Shown here piece by piece: positions 26,056 through 35,619 of a stretch of 64,000 nucleotides of DNA; positions within the stretch are counted from its first letter, which is position 1, and each line of letters starts with the position of its first letter. This stretch comes from Mycobacterium sp. SMC-2 (GTDB lineage Bacteria > Actinomycetota > Actinomycetes > Mycobacteriales > Mycobacteriaceae), in the NCBI RefSeq assembly GCF_025263485.1, contig NZ_CP079863.1, positions 3,658,001-3,722,000 on the forward strand. Direction: 5' to 3'. Below the pieces are notes generated by a model that was not told the DNA's origin, ran no database searches, and was given only the letters and a program-made list of their open reading frames with translations. The position numbers were made by a program, and so were the translations under genes.

Positions 26056-27891
26056 ATGAACTCCGGTTCCCGGCCACACGCCAAAGGTGTCCCCGGCTTG
26101 CTCGAGATCGAGGACTGCCTGGATGCCCAGGGCGGCATCGCATTGCCGCCGGGCGTCACGCTGATCTCGCTCATCGACCGCAACATTGCGAACGTCGGCG
26201 ACGCGGTGGCGTACCGCTTCCTGGACTACAACCGTTCGTCCGACGGGCATGTCGAAGAGGTGACGTGGGACCAATTCGGTATGCGGCTGGAAGCCATCGG
26301 CGCGCACGTCCAACAGGCCGCCGGTCACGGCGAGCGGGTCGCGGTCCTGGCGCCGCAGGGCCTCGACTATGTGATGGGTTTCTACGCGGCGATCAAGGCC
26401 GGAACCATCGCGGTGCCGCTGTTCGCGCCCGAGCTGCCCGGACACGCCGAGCGCCTGGACACGGCCCTGCGCGATTCGCAGCCGACGGCCGTATTGACGA
26501 CAACGGCGGCGCGGGGCGCGGTCGAGGATTTTCTGAGCACCCTCCCGCAGCTGCGCCGGCCGCGGGTCATCGTCATTGACGAGATCCCCGACTCGGCGCG
26601 GGAATCGTTCGCCCCCACCGAGTTGCGCCACGACGACATCTCCCACCTGCAATACACGTCGGGCGCGACGCGGCCCCCGGTCGGCGTCGAGATCACGCAC
26701 CGGGCGGTGGGCACCAACCTCGTGCAGATGATCCTGTCGATCGACCTGCTCGACCGCGACACCCACGGTGTCAGCTGGTTACCGCTCTACCACGACATGG
26801 GCCTGTCGATGATCGGCTTCCCGGCGGTCTACGGGGGACACTCCACGCTGATGTCGCCCGCCGCGTTCGTCCGCAGGCCGCAGCGCTGGATCAAAGCCTT
26901 GTCGGCGCAAGCGGGCCGCGCCGTCACCGCGGCGCCGAACTTCGCCTACGAATGGGCCGCCCAGCGGGGGCTGCCCGCGCCGGGTGACGATGTCGACTTG
27001 AGCAACGTGGTGCTGATCATCGGGTCCGAACCGGTCAGCATCGAGGCGATCAACACCTTCAACAAGGCGTTCGCCCCGTATGGATTACCGCCGACCGCGT
27101 TCAAGCCCTCGTACGGCATCGCGGAGGCCACCCTGTTCGTCGCCACCATCGCGCCCGCCGCCGCGGCGACGGCCGCGTACTTCGACCGCGACGAGCTGGG
27201 CGCCGGGCGCGCGTTGCGGGTCGCGGCGGATGCCCCCGAAGCCGTGGCGCAAGTGTCCTGCGGCCAGGTGGGCCGTAGCGAATGGGCCGTCATCGTCGAC
27301 CCGGCGGCCGGGGCGGAACTGCCCGACGGTCATGTCGGCGAGATCTGGCTGCAGGGCAACAACGTCGGTCGGGGCTACTGGGGCCTGCCCGAGGACACCC
27401 GGCGGGCGTTCGACGCCCGGCTGCGGTCGCGGCTCAGCGAGGGCAGCCACGCCGAGGGCGCCAGCGTCGAAGGCACGTGGTTGCGGACCGGGGACCTTGG
27501 CACCTACCTCGACGGCGAGCTGTATGTCACGGGCCGGATCGCCGACATGGTCACCGTCGACGGCCGCAACCACTACCCGCAGCACATCGAGGCAACCGTC
27601 GCCGAAGCGTCCCCGATGGTCCGGCGCGGATACGTGACCGCCTTCGCCGTGCCGGCCCGCGACACCGGTCAACAACTGGTGATCGTCGCCGAGCGGGCGA
27701 CGGGCACCAGTCGCGCCGACCCGCAGCCGGCCATCGAGGCCATCCGGGCCGCGGTCGTGCACCGCCACGGACTGCCGGTCGCCGACGTGCGGTTCCTGCC
27801 GGCCGGCGCCATCCCGCGCACCACCAGCGGCAAGCTGGCGCGCCGGGCCTGCCGCGCCCAGTACCTGAGCGGCAGCCTCGGCGCGCGCTGA
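26056..27891 (+). CDS. fadD31: Fatty-acyl-AMP ligase (FadD31-like)
   Basis: A 611-residue adenylate-forming enzyme of the FAAL class. The motif HLQYTSGATRPPVGVEITHRA (about 203-223) is the FAAL form of the P-loop (YTSG-TR-P-GV). WLPLYHDMGLSMIGFPAVYGG and the later GEIWLQGNNVGRGYW are also FAAL-like. A C-terminal TTSGKLARRACRAQYL holds the catalytic lysine. FAALs pass acyl-AMP to a polyketide synthase carrier rather than CoA. Rv1925 (620 residues) is the positional counterpart. ATG 26056 is chosen as the nearest start before the conserved core, although the ribosome site is weak. No polyketide synthase is adjacent, so the acceptor is unknown. Confidence 0.88.
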   Translation: MNSGSRPHAKGVPGLLEIEDCLDAQGGIALPPGVTLISLIDRNIANVGDAVAYRFLDYNRSSDGHVEEVTWDQFGMRLEAIGAHVQQAAGHGERVAVLAPQGLDYVMGFYAAIKAGTIAVPLFAPELPGHAERLDTALRDSQPTAVLTTTAARGAVEDFLSTLPQLRRPRVIVIDEIPDSARESFAPTELRHDDISHLQYTSGATRPPVGVEITHRAVGTNLVQMILSIDLLDRDTHGVSWLPLYHDMGLSMIGFPAVYGGHSTLMSPAAFVRRPQRWIKALSAQAGRAVTAAPNFAYEWAAQRGLPAPGDDVDLSNVVLIIGSEPVSIEAINTFNKAFAPYGLPPTAFKPSYGIAEATLFVATIAPAAAATAAYFDRDELGAGRALRVAADAPEAVAQVSCGQVGRSEWAVIVDPAAGAELPDGHVGEIWLQGNNVGRGYWGLPEDTRRAFDARLRSRLSEGSHAEGASVEGTWLRTGDLGTYLDGELYVTGRIADMVTVDGRNHYPQHIEATVAEASPMVRRGYVTAFAVPARDTGQQLVIVAERATGTSRADPQPAIEAIRAAVVHRHGLPVADVRFLPAGAIPRTTSGKLARRACRAQYLSGSLGAR

Positions 27892-27961
27892 GCCAGTGGA
27901 ACGGCCCGAAAAGCCCTGCTGGTCGCCGCCGCTGGCTTAGTCTCCACTCGGAGGCACGCCA

Positions 27962-29194
27962 ATGGTTCTCAAGGTTGCGGTGTCGGCGGATCAGATCCAC
28001 GGCGACGTGGATGCCGGGTACGGAAAGGTCGCCGACACCTTTCGCGCCAGTTTCCGCGACGGTGCCGAGGTGGGCGCCGCAGTCGCCGTTTATCGCGACG
28101 GCGTCAAGGTCGTCGACCTGTGGGGCGGCTACCGAAACGGGCTGGCGAAACAACCATGGCGCCCCGACACGATGGTCAACATGTTCTCCACGACAAAAGG
28201 GGTCGCCGCCCTGGTCGTGGCCGTCGCGGTGTCCCGCAGACTCGTCTCCTATGACGCCAGGGTCGCCGACTACTGGCCGGAATTCGCGCAGGCCGGCAAG
28301 GGCGACGTGACGGTCCGCCAACTCCTGGGGCATCAGGCCGGACTGTGCGCGCTCAAACCGAAGCCGACGCTGGCCGACGTCGCCGATCCCGCCAGGCTGG
28401 CGCCGATCCTGGCGGCCCAGGCGCCGGCGTGGCGGCCGGGCTTGCGGCACGGTTACCACGCGATCACGCTCGGCTGGTACGAATCCGAATTGATCCGCCG
28501 GACCGACCCGGCCGGCCGCACGCTGGGCCGCTTCATGGCCGACGAGATCGTCCGCCCACTGGGGCTCGACCTCCACATCGGCCTGCCGGACTCGGTCGAT
28601 CGGGAGCGGATCGCGCACGTCCACAACTGGGTCCGCGCGGAAACGCTGTTGCATCTGAACGTGATGCCGGCCGGGTTCGTGGGCGCCTCGCTCAATCCGG
28701 TCGGCCTGACCGCGCGCGCCATCGCGGTTCCGCGCGGCGTCAACCCGTTCAACGGCGACTACAACCGCGACGATGTTCGGGCGGTCGAGATCCCGTCGGC
28801 GAACGGCATCGGCACCGCCCGCTCGGTGGCGCGCCTGTACGGCAGCGCCGCCACCGGGGGAGCCGAACTGGGTCTCCGCGGCGACACCCTCGATGCGCTG
28901 GCGGCGCCGGCGCCCCCGCCACGCGACGGGGTGCGCGACAAGGTGATGAACGTTGACGTGGCCTACTCGCTCGGCTTCTGTAAACCCGTGCCGCACTTCG
29001 AATTCGGCTCGTCGGACAAGGCCTTCGGAACCCCCGGCTTCGGTGGGTCGTTCGGTTGTGCCGACCCGGATACCGGCGTCGGCTTCGCCTACGTCATGAA
29101 CAGGCTGGGTTTTCACCTGTGGAGCGACCCGCGGGAACTCGCGTTGCGGCAGGCGCTGTTTCGCGACGTGCTGGGAGTGCGACCCCAGACCTGA
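27962..29194 (+). CDS. lipD: Family VIII carboxylesterase/beta-lactamase-like hydrolase (LipD-like)
   Basis: A 410-residue serine hydrolase with the class C beta-lactamase fold. The nucleophile motif S-x-x-K is seen in MFSTTKGVAAL (about 76-86). The GHQAGL segment (about 124-129) and the Tyr of HGYHAITLGWYESEL provide the partner region, with a C-terminal GFGGSFGCADPDTG block. Such enzymes hydrolyse esters or lactones; no signal peptide is seen. GGAGGCACG precedes ATG 27962. In M. tuberculosis lipD (Rv1923) lies before fadD31; here a LipD-type gene follows it, so the symbol is tentative (LipL or LipE types are similar). Confidence 0.7.
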   Translation: MVLKVAVSADQIHGDVDAGYGKVADTFRASFRDGAEVGAAVAVYRDGVKVVDLWGGYRNGLAKQPWRPDTMVNMFSTTKGVAALVVAVAVSRRLVSYDARVADYWPEFAQAGKGDVTVRQLLGHQAGLCALKPKPTLADVADPARLAPILAAQAPAWRPGLRHGYHAITLGWYESELIRRTDPAGRTLGRFMADEIVRPLGLDLHIGLPDSVDRERIAHVHNWVRAETLLHLNVMPAGFVGASLNPVGLTARAIAVPRGVNPFNGDYNRDDVRAVEIPSANGIGTARSVARLYGSAATGGAELGLRGDTLDALAAPAPPPRDGVRDKVMNVDVAYSLGFCKPVPHFEFGSSDKAFGTPGFGGSFGCADPDTGVGFAYVMNRLGFHLWSDPRELALRQALFRDVLGVRPQT

Positions 29195-29285
29195 TGCTGG
29201 CGAAAACCCGCTGTCCACTACGGTGAATACGCCGAAGTTGCACGGGGGGCGGTCGGGAGTCCGTACACCAGCACCAGGAGGCGCG

Positions 29286-31613
29286 ATGGTTGACCTGCCC
29301 CGCGGGAACGAAGGGTTCGACAAGGTCATCAATCCCTCGGCCGAGGCATCCACACCAGTCAAACCCTCGATCGTCTATCCACCCGCCGGCGCTCCCAATG
29401 TCGTCGTGGTATTGCTCGACGACGTCGGATTCGGTGCCGCGGCAACGTTCGGCGGGCCCGTCCCGACCCCGGCGCTGGACCGCGTCGCCGGTGCGGGGTT
29501 GCGCTACAACCAATTCCACACGACCGCGCTGTGCTCTCCGACGCGCGCCGCACTGCTGACGGGTCGCAACCACCACAGCGCACACATGGGCACCATCTGC
29601 GAGATCGCCTACGGATTCCCGGGTTACGACAGCGTGATACCGCAGAGCACCGCCACGGTTGCGCAGGTGCTGCGGCTGAACGGCTACAGCACCGCGCTGT
29701 TCGGCAAGGCGCACTTCACCCCGACATGGGAGACCGGACCCGCGGGCCCATTCGACCGCTGGCCGACCGGACTCGGATTCGAACGCTTCTATGGCTTCCT
29801 GGGCGGGGACACTTCCCAGTACGAACCCGCGCTCTACGACCAGATCACGCCCGTCGAGCCGTACCTTGGCCGCGACGACTACCACCTGACCGAAGACCTC
29901 GCCGACAAGGCGACCGACTGGATCCGGCTGCAGAAGACGTCGGCACCGGACAAGCCGTTCTTTCTTTACTTCGCGCCCGGCGCTACCCATAGTCCCCACC
30001 AGGTGTGGCCGGAATGGTCGGATCGGTTCGCCGGCCAATTCGACGACGGCTGGGATGCCTTGCGACAACGGACCTATGCCCGACAAGTCGAAATGGGCGT
30101 CATCCCCTCCGACGCCAGGCTGACACCGCGACCCGAGCAGATACCCGCGTGGACCGACTACGACGACCGCTACAAGCCGGTGGCCCGGCGATTGATGGAG
30201 GTCTACGCCGGCTTCTTGGCCCATACCGACGCCCAAATCGGGCGGGTCATCGACGCCATTGAAGGGCTAGGACAGTGGGACAATACGTTGTTCATCTACC
30301 TGTGCGGCGACAACGGCGCGTCGGCGGAGGGAACGATACACGGCGCCTGGAGCTCACCGGCGTTCCAGAACGGGATGCCCGAAGACCCCGAATGGCTGCT
30401 GGCCCACGTGACCGACTTCGGCACGCGGCGATGCGAAAACCACTATAACGTCGGCTGGGCATGGGCGCTCGACGCACCCTTCCAATGGATGAAACAAGTG
30501 GCGTCGCATTTCGGGGGAACCCGCAACGGACTGGCGATCTCGTGGCCGCACGGCATCACTGCGGCGGGCGAGCAGCGCAGCCAGTTCCACCATGTCATCG
30601 ACATCGTCCCCACCATCCTTGAAGCGACCGGCATCCAGATGCCCGCCCGCGTCAATGGTGTCGACCAGAAGCCGGTCGAGGGTGTCAGCATGCGGTACTC
30701 GTTCGACGACGCCGCCGTGGCCAGTCGCCGAACCACGCAGTATTTCGAGATCTTCGGTAATCGCGCCGTGTACCACGATGGTTGGATCGCCTCGTGTTTT
30801 CACGGCCGACTGCCCTGGATCCGCGCCCAGCGTGCGACCCCATTCGGCGACACCGAATGCTGGGAGCTCTACCACCTCGCCGATGACTTCAGCCAGGGCG
30901 TCGACCTTGCCGCGCAACGTCCCGACAAGCTCGCCGAGCTCAAGGGCGTATTCGACACCGAGGCGCGCAAATACGACGTCTACCCGCTCAGTGATGCGAC
31001 GCTGGCCCGCGCGCTGCCCGTCAACCGGCCAAGCCTGCTGGCCGACCGTACCTCGGTTACCTACTACGCCGGGCAGGTGCGCATTCCCGAGCCGGTGACG
31101 CTGAGCTACACCAGCGCCTCCTTCCAGCTACGGGCGCAACTGGCCATACCGACGGGTGGCGCAGAGGGAGTGGTGATCAGCATCGGCGGGGCGATGGCCG
31201 GTTGGAGTTTGTACCTACGCGATGGCATTCCGCACTTTGCCTACAACTATTTCGGCCACGAGCTCACCACCGTGAAGGCTGACGAATCTCTACCGGAAGG
31301 CTCAGTCGCACTGGGGGTTTCTTTCGACTACGACGGCGGTGGGCTGGGGAGAGGCGCCTCGGTGTCACTGCACGTCAACGATGCCGAGGTCGCCAGCGGG
31401 CGCCTCGAGCGGACTGTGCCGTTTCGCTTCTCGATGAGCGGCGAGACGCTGGACATCGGCACCGACACCGGTTCCCCCGTCGCGCCGTACGGGCACGATT
31501 TCCGGTTCACGGGCCGTATCGACCGAATCGACGCAACCGTGCGTCCGCAACCCGCCGACCTGGCCGCGGCGATCGCCGAGGCGGAGACGCGCGCGGCGCT
31601 GGGAGCGCAATAA
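29286..31613 (+). CDS. Type I arylsulfatase (AtsD-like)
   Basis: A 775-residue sulfatase. Metal and core motif VVVVLLDDVGFGAAATFGGP (about 40-59) has the paired Asp ligands. C83-S-P-T-R in ALCSPTRAALLTGR is the formylglycine signature. Further ligands appear in HFTPTWETGP, LCGDNGASAEG (Asp-Asn) and the Lys/His around HSAHMG. The C-terminal 200 residues form a beta-sandwich. The class needs a formylglycine-generating enzyme encoded elsewhere. ATG 29286 is preferred to GTG 29223 because AGGAGG lies six bases before it. It abuts the membrane-protein gene at 31614 without a gap. The closest remembered relative is M. tuberculosis AtsD (787 residues). Confidence 0.9.
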   Translation: MVDLPRGNEGFDKVINPSAEASTPVKPSIVYPPAGAPNVVVVLLDDVGFGAAATFGGPVPTPALDRVAGAGLRYNQFHTTALCSPTRAALLTGRNHHSAHMGTICEIAYGFPGYDSVIPQSTATVAQVLRLNGYSTALFGKAHFTPTWETGPAGPFDRWPTGLGFERFYGFLGGDTSQYEPALYDQITPVEPYLGRDDYHLTEDLADKATDWIRLQKTSAPDKPFFLYFAPGATHSPHQVWPEWSDRFAGQFDDGWDALRQRTYARQVEMGVIPSDARLTPRPEQIPAWTDYDDRYKPVARRLMEVYAGFLAHTDAQIGRVIDAIEGLGQWDNTLFIYLCGDNGASAEGTIHGAWSSPAFQNGMPEDPEWLLAHVTDFGTRRCENHYNVGWAWALDAPFQWMKQVASHFGGTRNGLAISWPHGITAAGEQRSQFHHVIDIVPTILEATGIQMPARVNGVDQKPVEGVSMRYSFDDAAVASRRTTQYFEIFGNRAVYHDGWIASCFHGRLPWIRAQRATPFGDTECWELYHLADDFSQGVDLAAQRPDKLAELKGVFDTEARKYDVYPLSDATLARALPVNRPSLLADRTSVTYYAGQVRIPEPVTLSYTSASFQLRAQLAIPTGGAEGVVISIGGAMAGWSLYLRDGIPHFAYNYFGHELTTVKADESLPEGSVALGVSFDYDGGGLGRGASVSLHVNDAEVASGRLERTVPFRFSMSGETLDIGTDTGSPVAPYGHDFRFTGRIDRIDATVRPQPADLAAAIAEAETRAALGAQ

Positions 31614-32294
31614 GTGCTCACCATGTGGAGCAGCCTTATTCCGTTGATCCTTGGCTGCGCGCTCGAACCGATCGAGATCGTCATCACGATCATGCTGCTC
31701 GGCACCCCGTCGCGCGTGCGGTCGGCCGGCGCCTGGGTCGCGGGGCATGTCAGCACGCGCCTGCTGCAAGGCCTCCTCTTCGGCACGATGCTGCATTGGG
31801 GCAAGCGCGAAGCCGACTCCAGTCACCCGCACCACTGGATCGTGTCCACCGTGCTGTTGGTGGTGGCCGTGCTGTTTTTGGTTACCGCGGCGCGGGAGTT
31901 GTTCAGTGGCGACAACCCCAACGCCCCACCACCGAAGTGGATGACCATGCTGACGTCGGCCACACCCAGCAAGGCCTTCCTCATCGGCGCCGGCGTCATC
32001 ACCGTGTCGGTAAAAGCCTGGGTCTTCACGCTGGCGGCGATCAGCGTGATCGGCAACGCGAACTTGAGCCGACCCGCCAATATCGGTTCGTACGTTCTTT
32101 TCGTGGCGCTTGCCGCGAGCGCGAACCTGCTCATAGTCGGTGCAGCAGCATTTTTTCCACAACGATCACGCGCCTTGTTGGACCGCGTCTTGCGCTGGCT
32201 GCAGGCACACGACCGGCCCATCGTGATCGTGGCAGGCCTGATTTTCGGTACCTGGTTCGCGGTAAAAGCCTTGCGCGGCTTCGGGATTGTGTAG
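31614..32294 (+). CDS. Sap/GAP-family membrane protein (lipid-addressing type)
   Basis: A 226-residue integral membrane protein with six hydrophobic segments, consistent with the Sap/GAP family (LysE-like fold). Members include M. tuberculosis sulfolipid-1-addressing protein and the glycopeptidolipid-addressing protein Gap. The N-terminus SLIPLILGCALEPIEIVITIMLLGTP and PSKAFLIGAGVITVSVKAWVFTLAAISVI are typical. The start GTG 31614 directly follows the sulfatase stop (TAAGTG); ATG 31623 is an alternative. The zero-gap link to a sulfatase suggests shared expression and perhaps a shared sulfated or glycosylated lipid substrate, which is inference. Confidence 0.78.
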   Translation: MLTMWSSLIPLILGCALEPIEIVITIMLLGTPSRVRSAGAWVAGHVSTRLLQGLLFGTMLHWGKREADSSHPHHWIVSTVLLVVAVLFLVTAARELFSGDNPNAPPPKWMTMLTSATPSKAFLIGAGVITVSVKAWVFTLAAISVIGNANLSRPANIGSYVLFVALAASANLLIVGAAAFFPQRSRALLDRVLRWLQAHDRPIVIVAGLIFGTWFAVKALRGFGIV

Positions 32295-32303
32295 CCGGCC
32301 CGG

Positions 32304-33155
32304 TCAGGCCGGTGCTGCGGCCGCGTGCCGTCGCATCCAGAAGGTGTAGATCGCGCCTATCCCGGCGGTGACCAGACCGTAGAGCGCAACGGCTCCGTGT
32401 TCGTCCGCGTTGGGAAAGTTCGCCGATGCGATGGTCAACGCCGTTGCGGGATGACGGCAGCTGCTGGCGAAAGCCAACACCGCCGATGACTGGTGTTCGG
32501 GCCCGCCGAGCACATGCCCGACGACGACCGTGCTGCCCACGAACAGCACCATCGCCACCAATGTCGATTCGCCCAAGAGCTTCCACATGCTCGGCGCCGC
32601 GGCGACCAGGAGGATGACCATGGCCACCGGCAGGGCCAACCGCTGCACACGGTCGATCGGACCTTCGACACGGGAGGCGATCCGCGGCCAGCGCCTTCGG
32701 ATCACCATGCCCGCGACGAGCGGCACCAACACCGACATCAACATGAGCTCCGCGATTGCCAAAGGGTGTGCGACATACTGGCGCCCGAACACGCGCCCGA
32801 TCAAGGACGCCGCCAGAAAGATCACCGGAACGGCCAGGACGGCCAGCACGATGACAAGGCCGAGCCCGTACTGCGTGCGCCCGCCGGCCTTTTCCCCCCG
32901 CCGGGGCAGCAGCGGCGGTAAAGGTGAAATCGCCAGAGTGACAAGCGCAATGGCCACTTGGGGCCGCAGGTCCAAAGCGGACACCAATACTGCGGCGATC
33001 ACCGGCGCCACGACCAGCACGGACAACAGCGAACGGGCCAACAGATCCGGCAGGCGCAGCAGGTAGGTGACGTCAGCGAACTGAACGGTCAACCCGTAAC
33101 CGAGGATCACCACGAAAAGGCTGAGCTGAAAGGCAATCCGTGCCGCATCGGCCAT
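32304..33155 (-). CDS. Bile acid:sodium symporter (BASS/SBF-like) family transporter
   Basis: A 283-residue membrane protein with 8-10 hydrophobic segments. The start MADAARIAFQLSLFVVILGYGLTVQFADVTYLLRLP and the conserved C-terminal block HQSSAVLAFASSCRHPATALTIASANFP are SBF-like. It probably transports an organic anion across the membrane. ATG 33155 is chosen because helix 1 starts there; a long upstream extension exists but is basic and non-helical, so unlikely. It converges on the Sap-like gene. The substrate is unknown. Confidence 0.75.
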   Translation of the reverse strand: MADAARIAFQLSLFVVILGYGLTVQFADVTYLLRLPDLLARSLLSVLVVAPVIAAVLVSALDLRPQVAIALVTLAISPLPPLLPRRGEKAGGRTQYGLGLVIVLAVLAVPVIFLAASLIGRVFGRQYVAHPLAIAELMLMSVLVPLVAGMVIRRRWPRIASRVEGPIDRVQRLALPVAMVILLVAAAPSMWKLLGESTLVAMVLFVGSTVVVGHVLGGPEHQSSAVLAFASSCRHPATALTIASANFPNADEHGAVALYGLVTAGIGAIYTFWMRRHAAAAPA

Positions 33156-33362
33156 GGTCACAGAGGCCAGCCTGCCATGCCCGACCGGGTCGGGTGCGGA
33201 GATAACTGAATACGCACCCACCAGGAAGCGCTGGCCGTATAACCCGCATACGAGCCGTCGCCCGTGCATCCGGTGTGGGCCCTACGTACGGGAATGGCCC
33301 TGGATTCGTCCCTGGGCCCCACGCTCGGCGTATCGGCCGCTCGTTAGTGGCATCCTGGCCAT

Positions 33363-34031
33363 GTGGGTTTACTCATCCGGCTGGCGGAGCTGTTGATCGT
33401 GATCCTGCCCCTGGCGGGTGCGACCGTCGCCGCGGTGCGCGCTTTCGGCGCCAACCGACGGCGCCCCGCGGAACCCCAACAGCATGCACCGATCCCCGAC
33501 GCTGCCGTCACCGCGGGCACCGGCGACAATCACGTCGCCCAGTGGCGGTCGCTACGCCGCGTCCTCGAGGAGCACAGCCGCACCGACGCGCGCTGGCTCG
33601 AGTATGAACTCGACGTCGCCAAGCTCCTCGACTTCCCGCTCATGACCGACATGCGCGACCCGCTCACGGTCGCCTTCCACAAAGCCAAGCTCCGAGCCGA
33701 CTTTCTGCGGCCGGTCAAAGCCGAAGATCTTCTCGACGACCGGGAGACCGCCGCGCAATACCGGGCCGCCGTCGAGGATTACGTGACCGCGTTGAACGCC
33801 GCGGAGGCGGAGGCGATACGCAGGCGGCGCAGCGACTTCTCCCGGGCCGACCAGCAGCGGATCGCGCGCGCCCAGAACCTGCTACGCGTCGCGTCGGACC
33901 CGGCGGCGACACCACAGGAACGCCGGCACGCCCACGAGTTGGCGCGTCAGGAACTCGATGGCCTACTCGTCTTGCCGGCCACGACACAAGCCTCCATCGA
34001 GCGGAGGGTCTCCGGGGAGCTGGAGGGATGA
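33363..34031 (+). CDS. Membrane-anchored conserved hypothetical protein
   Basis: A 222-residue protein, no family recognised. An N-terminal membrane segment (VGLLIRLAELLIVILPLAGATVAAVRAFGA, about residues 1-30) is followed by a charged cytoplasmic or periplasmic part rich in Arg, Ala, Glu and Gln. This part has long predicted helices (DFSRADQQRIARAQNLLRVASDPAATPQERRHAHELARQELDGLL), possibly coiled coil. GTG 33363 starts it. It overlaps the next gene by 4 bp (ATGA), so the two are co-translated. Confidence 0.7.
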   Translation: MGLLIRLAELLIVILPLAGATVAAVRAFGANRRRPAEPQQHAPIPDAAVTAGTGDNHVAQWRSLRRVLEEHSRTDARWLEYELDVAKLLDFPLMTDMRDPLTVAFHKAKLRADFLRPVKAEDLLDDRETAAQYRAAVEDYVTALNAAEAEAIRRRRSDFSRADQQRIARAQNLLRVASDPAATPQERRHAHELARQELDGLLVLPATTQASIERRVSGELEG

Positions 34032-34789
34032 CCGCGACGCCCGGCGACCCCGACGGGAGCGAAAGCCTCACGGGCTACCCGGTCATCGCACCGCCGCTTC
34101 GCGGACCCGTCACCTTCGACCAGCGCTGGCGTGATCTCACCTTCATCCATTGGCCGGTGCGGCCCGACACGGTCGAAGCGATGTACCCGCCCGGCACCCG
34201 ACCCGACGTCTTCGTCGACGGAATGACCTACGTTGGGTTGGTTCCGTTTGTCATGGAGAGCACCAAAGTTGGTTCCGCACTTCCGCTTCCGTACTTCGGC
34301 AGCTTCCCCGAGACGAACGTCCGGCTGTATTCCGTCGACGACTCCGGCCGGCACGGTGTGCTGTTCCGGTCGCTGGAAACGTCGCGGCTGGCCGTCGTGC
34401 CGGTCATCCGGGCCGGCCTCGGGGTTCCCTATACCTGGGCGAGGATGCGGATGAACCGGCACGGCGACCGCGTCACGTACCACAGCGTGCGCCGGTGGCC
34501 CCGCCGCGGGTTGCGCAGTCGCATCGAGGTGGCCATCGGCGGCCCCGTGGAACCGACACCGCTGGAAATCTGGCTCACCGCCCGCTGGGGCGCGCACACC
34601 CGCAAGGCCGGCCGCACCTGGTGGGTACCGAACGAACACCAAACCTGGCCCTTGCACGCGGCCGACATCGTCGAGCTGGACGACGAATTGGTGGCGGCCA
34701 GCATGGTGCGCCCCGCCGGCGACCGGTTGCGCGCGCTGTTTTCGCCAGGTGTGCGAACCCGTTTCGGGCGCCGCAGTGTTGTCGCATAG
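34028..34789 (+). CDS. DUF2071/YqjF-like protein (Rv1927 counterpart by position)
   Basis: A 253-residue protein of the YqjF/DUF2071 family. The start of the family domain RWRDLTFIHWPVRPDTVEAMYPPGTRPDVFVDGMTYVGLVPF is clear, followed by FPETNVRLYSVDDSGRHGVLFRSLETSR (conserved ET-VR-Y motif). The family has an acetoacetate-decarboxylase-like fold and no established activity. It shares a 4-bp overlap with the membrane-anchored gene upstream and converges on the SDR gene (0-bp gap at 34790). M. tuberculosis Rv1927 has similar length (257) and position. Confidence 0.8.
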   Translation: MTATPGDPDGSESLTGYPVIAPPLRGPVTFDQRWRDLTFIHWPVRPDTVEAMYPPGTRPDVFVDGMTYVGLVPFVMESTKVGSALPLPYFGSFPETNVRLYSVDDSGRHGVLFRSLETSRLAVVPVIRAGLGVPYTWARMRMNRHGDRVTYHSVRRWPRRGLRSRIEVAIGGPVEPTPLEIWLTARWGAHTRKAGRTWWVPNEHQTWPLHAADIVELDDELVAASMVRPAGDRLRALFSPGVRTRFGRRSVVA

Positions 34790-35560
34790 CTACGGGCAGG
34801 TGTATCCACCGTCGATCACGATGTCGGATCCGGTCATGTAGCTGGAAGCCTCGCTGGCCAGGTAGAGGTACAGGCCGGTGAGCTCCTCGGGGCGGCCCAT
34901 CCGCCCGAGCGGTATCTTCGGCTCCCAGAGGCGGTGGTAATCGGCCAGCGGCTCCACGAGTTCGGTGCGGATGTATCCGGGGCTGACGCTGTTGACCCGG
35001 ATGTTGTGCGGTGCGAACTCCACGGCCATGGCCTTGGTGAGATGAATGACGGCCGCCTTGGATGTGCAGTAGTGGCCCACCTGCTGCGGGATGTTGATGA
35101 TGTGGCCCGACATCGAGGCCGTGGTGATGATGGCGCCGCCCTGACCCTGGCGGACCATCGCCCTCGCGGCCGCTTGCGCGGTCAGGAAAACACCTGTGAC
35201 ATTGGTGTTTTGGATGCGTTCGAACTCTTCCAGAGACATGTCCAGCATCGGGGTCACCGCGACGATGCCAGCGTTGCAGACGGCGACGTCGATGCCGCCC
35301 AACTCCGCGGTCACCCGGTCCAGCATCTCGGTCACCTGATCGGGCTGGGTCACGTCGCAGCGGATGGGCACGACCCTGCCTTCACCGTCCGCCGCGATCT
35401 CCCGGGCCACCTGTTCCAGGCCCTCGGCACGCCGCGCGGCAATGGCCACGTCGGCGCCCGCCTGCAGATACGCCTGCGCCACTTTCTTCCCGATGCCGCT
35501 GGATGCCCCGGTCACCAGCGCCCGCTTGCCACGCAGATCAAACAACTTCAAGACGTTCAT
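34790..35560 (-). CDS. Short-chain dehydrogenase/reductase (Rv1928c type)
   Basis: A 256-residue SDR. Rossmann motif ALVTGASSGIGKKVA (TGxxxGxG, about 14-28), NAG at VAVCNAGIVAV, catalytic Ser in TTASMSGH and the Y-x-x-x-K motif HYCTSKAAV (Tyr158, Lys162 by count). It interconverts alcohol and ketone with NAD(P)H; the substrate is unknown. It ends at 34790 against the DUF2071 gene. It is divergent from the SnoaL-like gene with 59 bp between starts. Length (255) and position match Rv1928c. Confidence 0.88.
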   Translation of the reverse strand: MNVLKLFDLRGKRALVTGASSGIGKKVAQAYLQAGADVAIAARRAEGLEQVAREIAADGEGRVVPIRCDVTQPDQVTEMLDRVTAELGGIDVAVCNAGIVAVTPMLDMSLEEFERIQNTNVTGVFLTAQAAARAMVRQGQGGAIITTASMSGHIINIPQQVGHYCTSKAAVIHLTKAMAVEFAPHNIRVNSVSPGYIRTELVEPLADYHRLWEPKIPLGRMGRPEELTGLYLYLASEASSYMTGSDIVIDGGYTCP

Positions 35561-35594
35561 CCGATATCCCTATCCCAGACATGCGACCCCTAAC

Positions 35595-35608
35595 GGAAAC
35601 ACGTTCTA
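35595..35608. promoter_or_regulatory. KstR-like 14-bp motif between the SDR and the SnoaL-like gene
   Basis: GGAAACACGTTCTA contains AAC-NN-GTT with the right trailing A, matching the TNNAACNNGTTNNA pattern reported for the cholesterol regulator KstR in all fixed positions but the first T. It is 12 bp before the SnoaL-like ATG and about 35 bp before the SDR start. Single mismatch and unknown genome context keep this weak. Confidence 0.35.
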
Positions 35609-35619
35609 GTGTGTCCGCC

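Noticed and set aside
29223..29285. GTG 29223 as sulfatase start
   Set aside because: AGGAGG lies at the right distance from ATG 29286, and the added 21 residues are Gly/Arg-rich without signal character.
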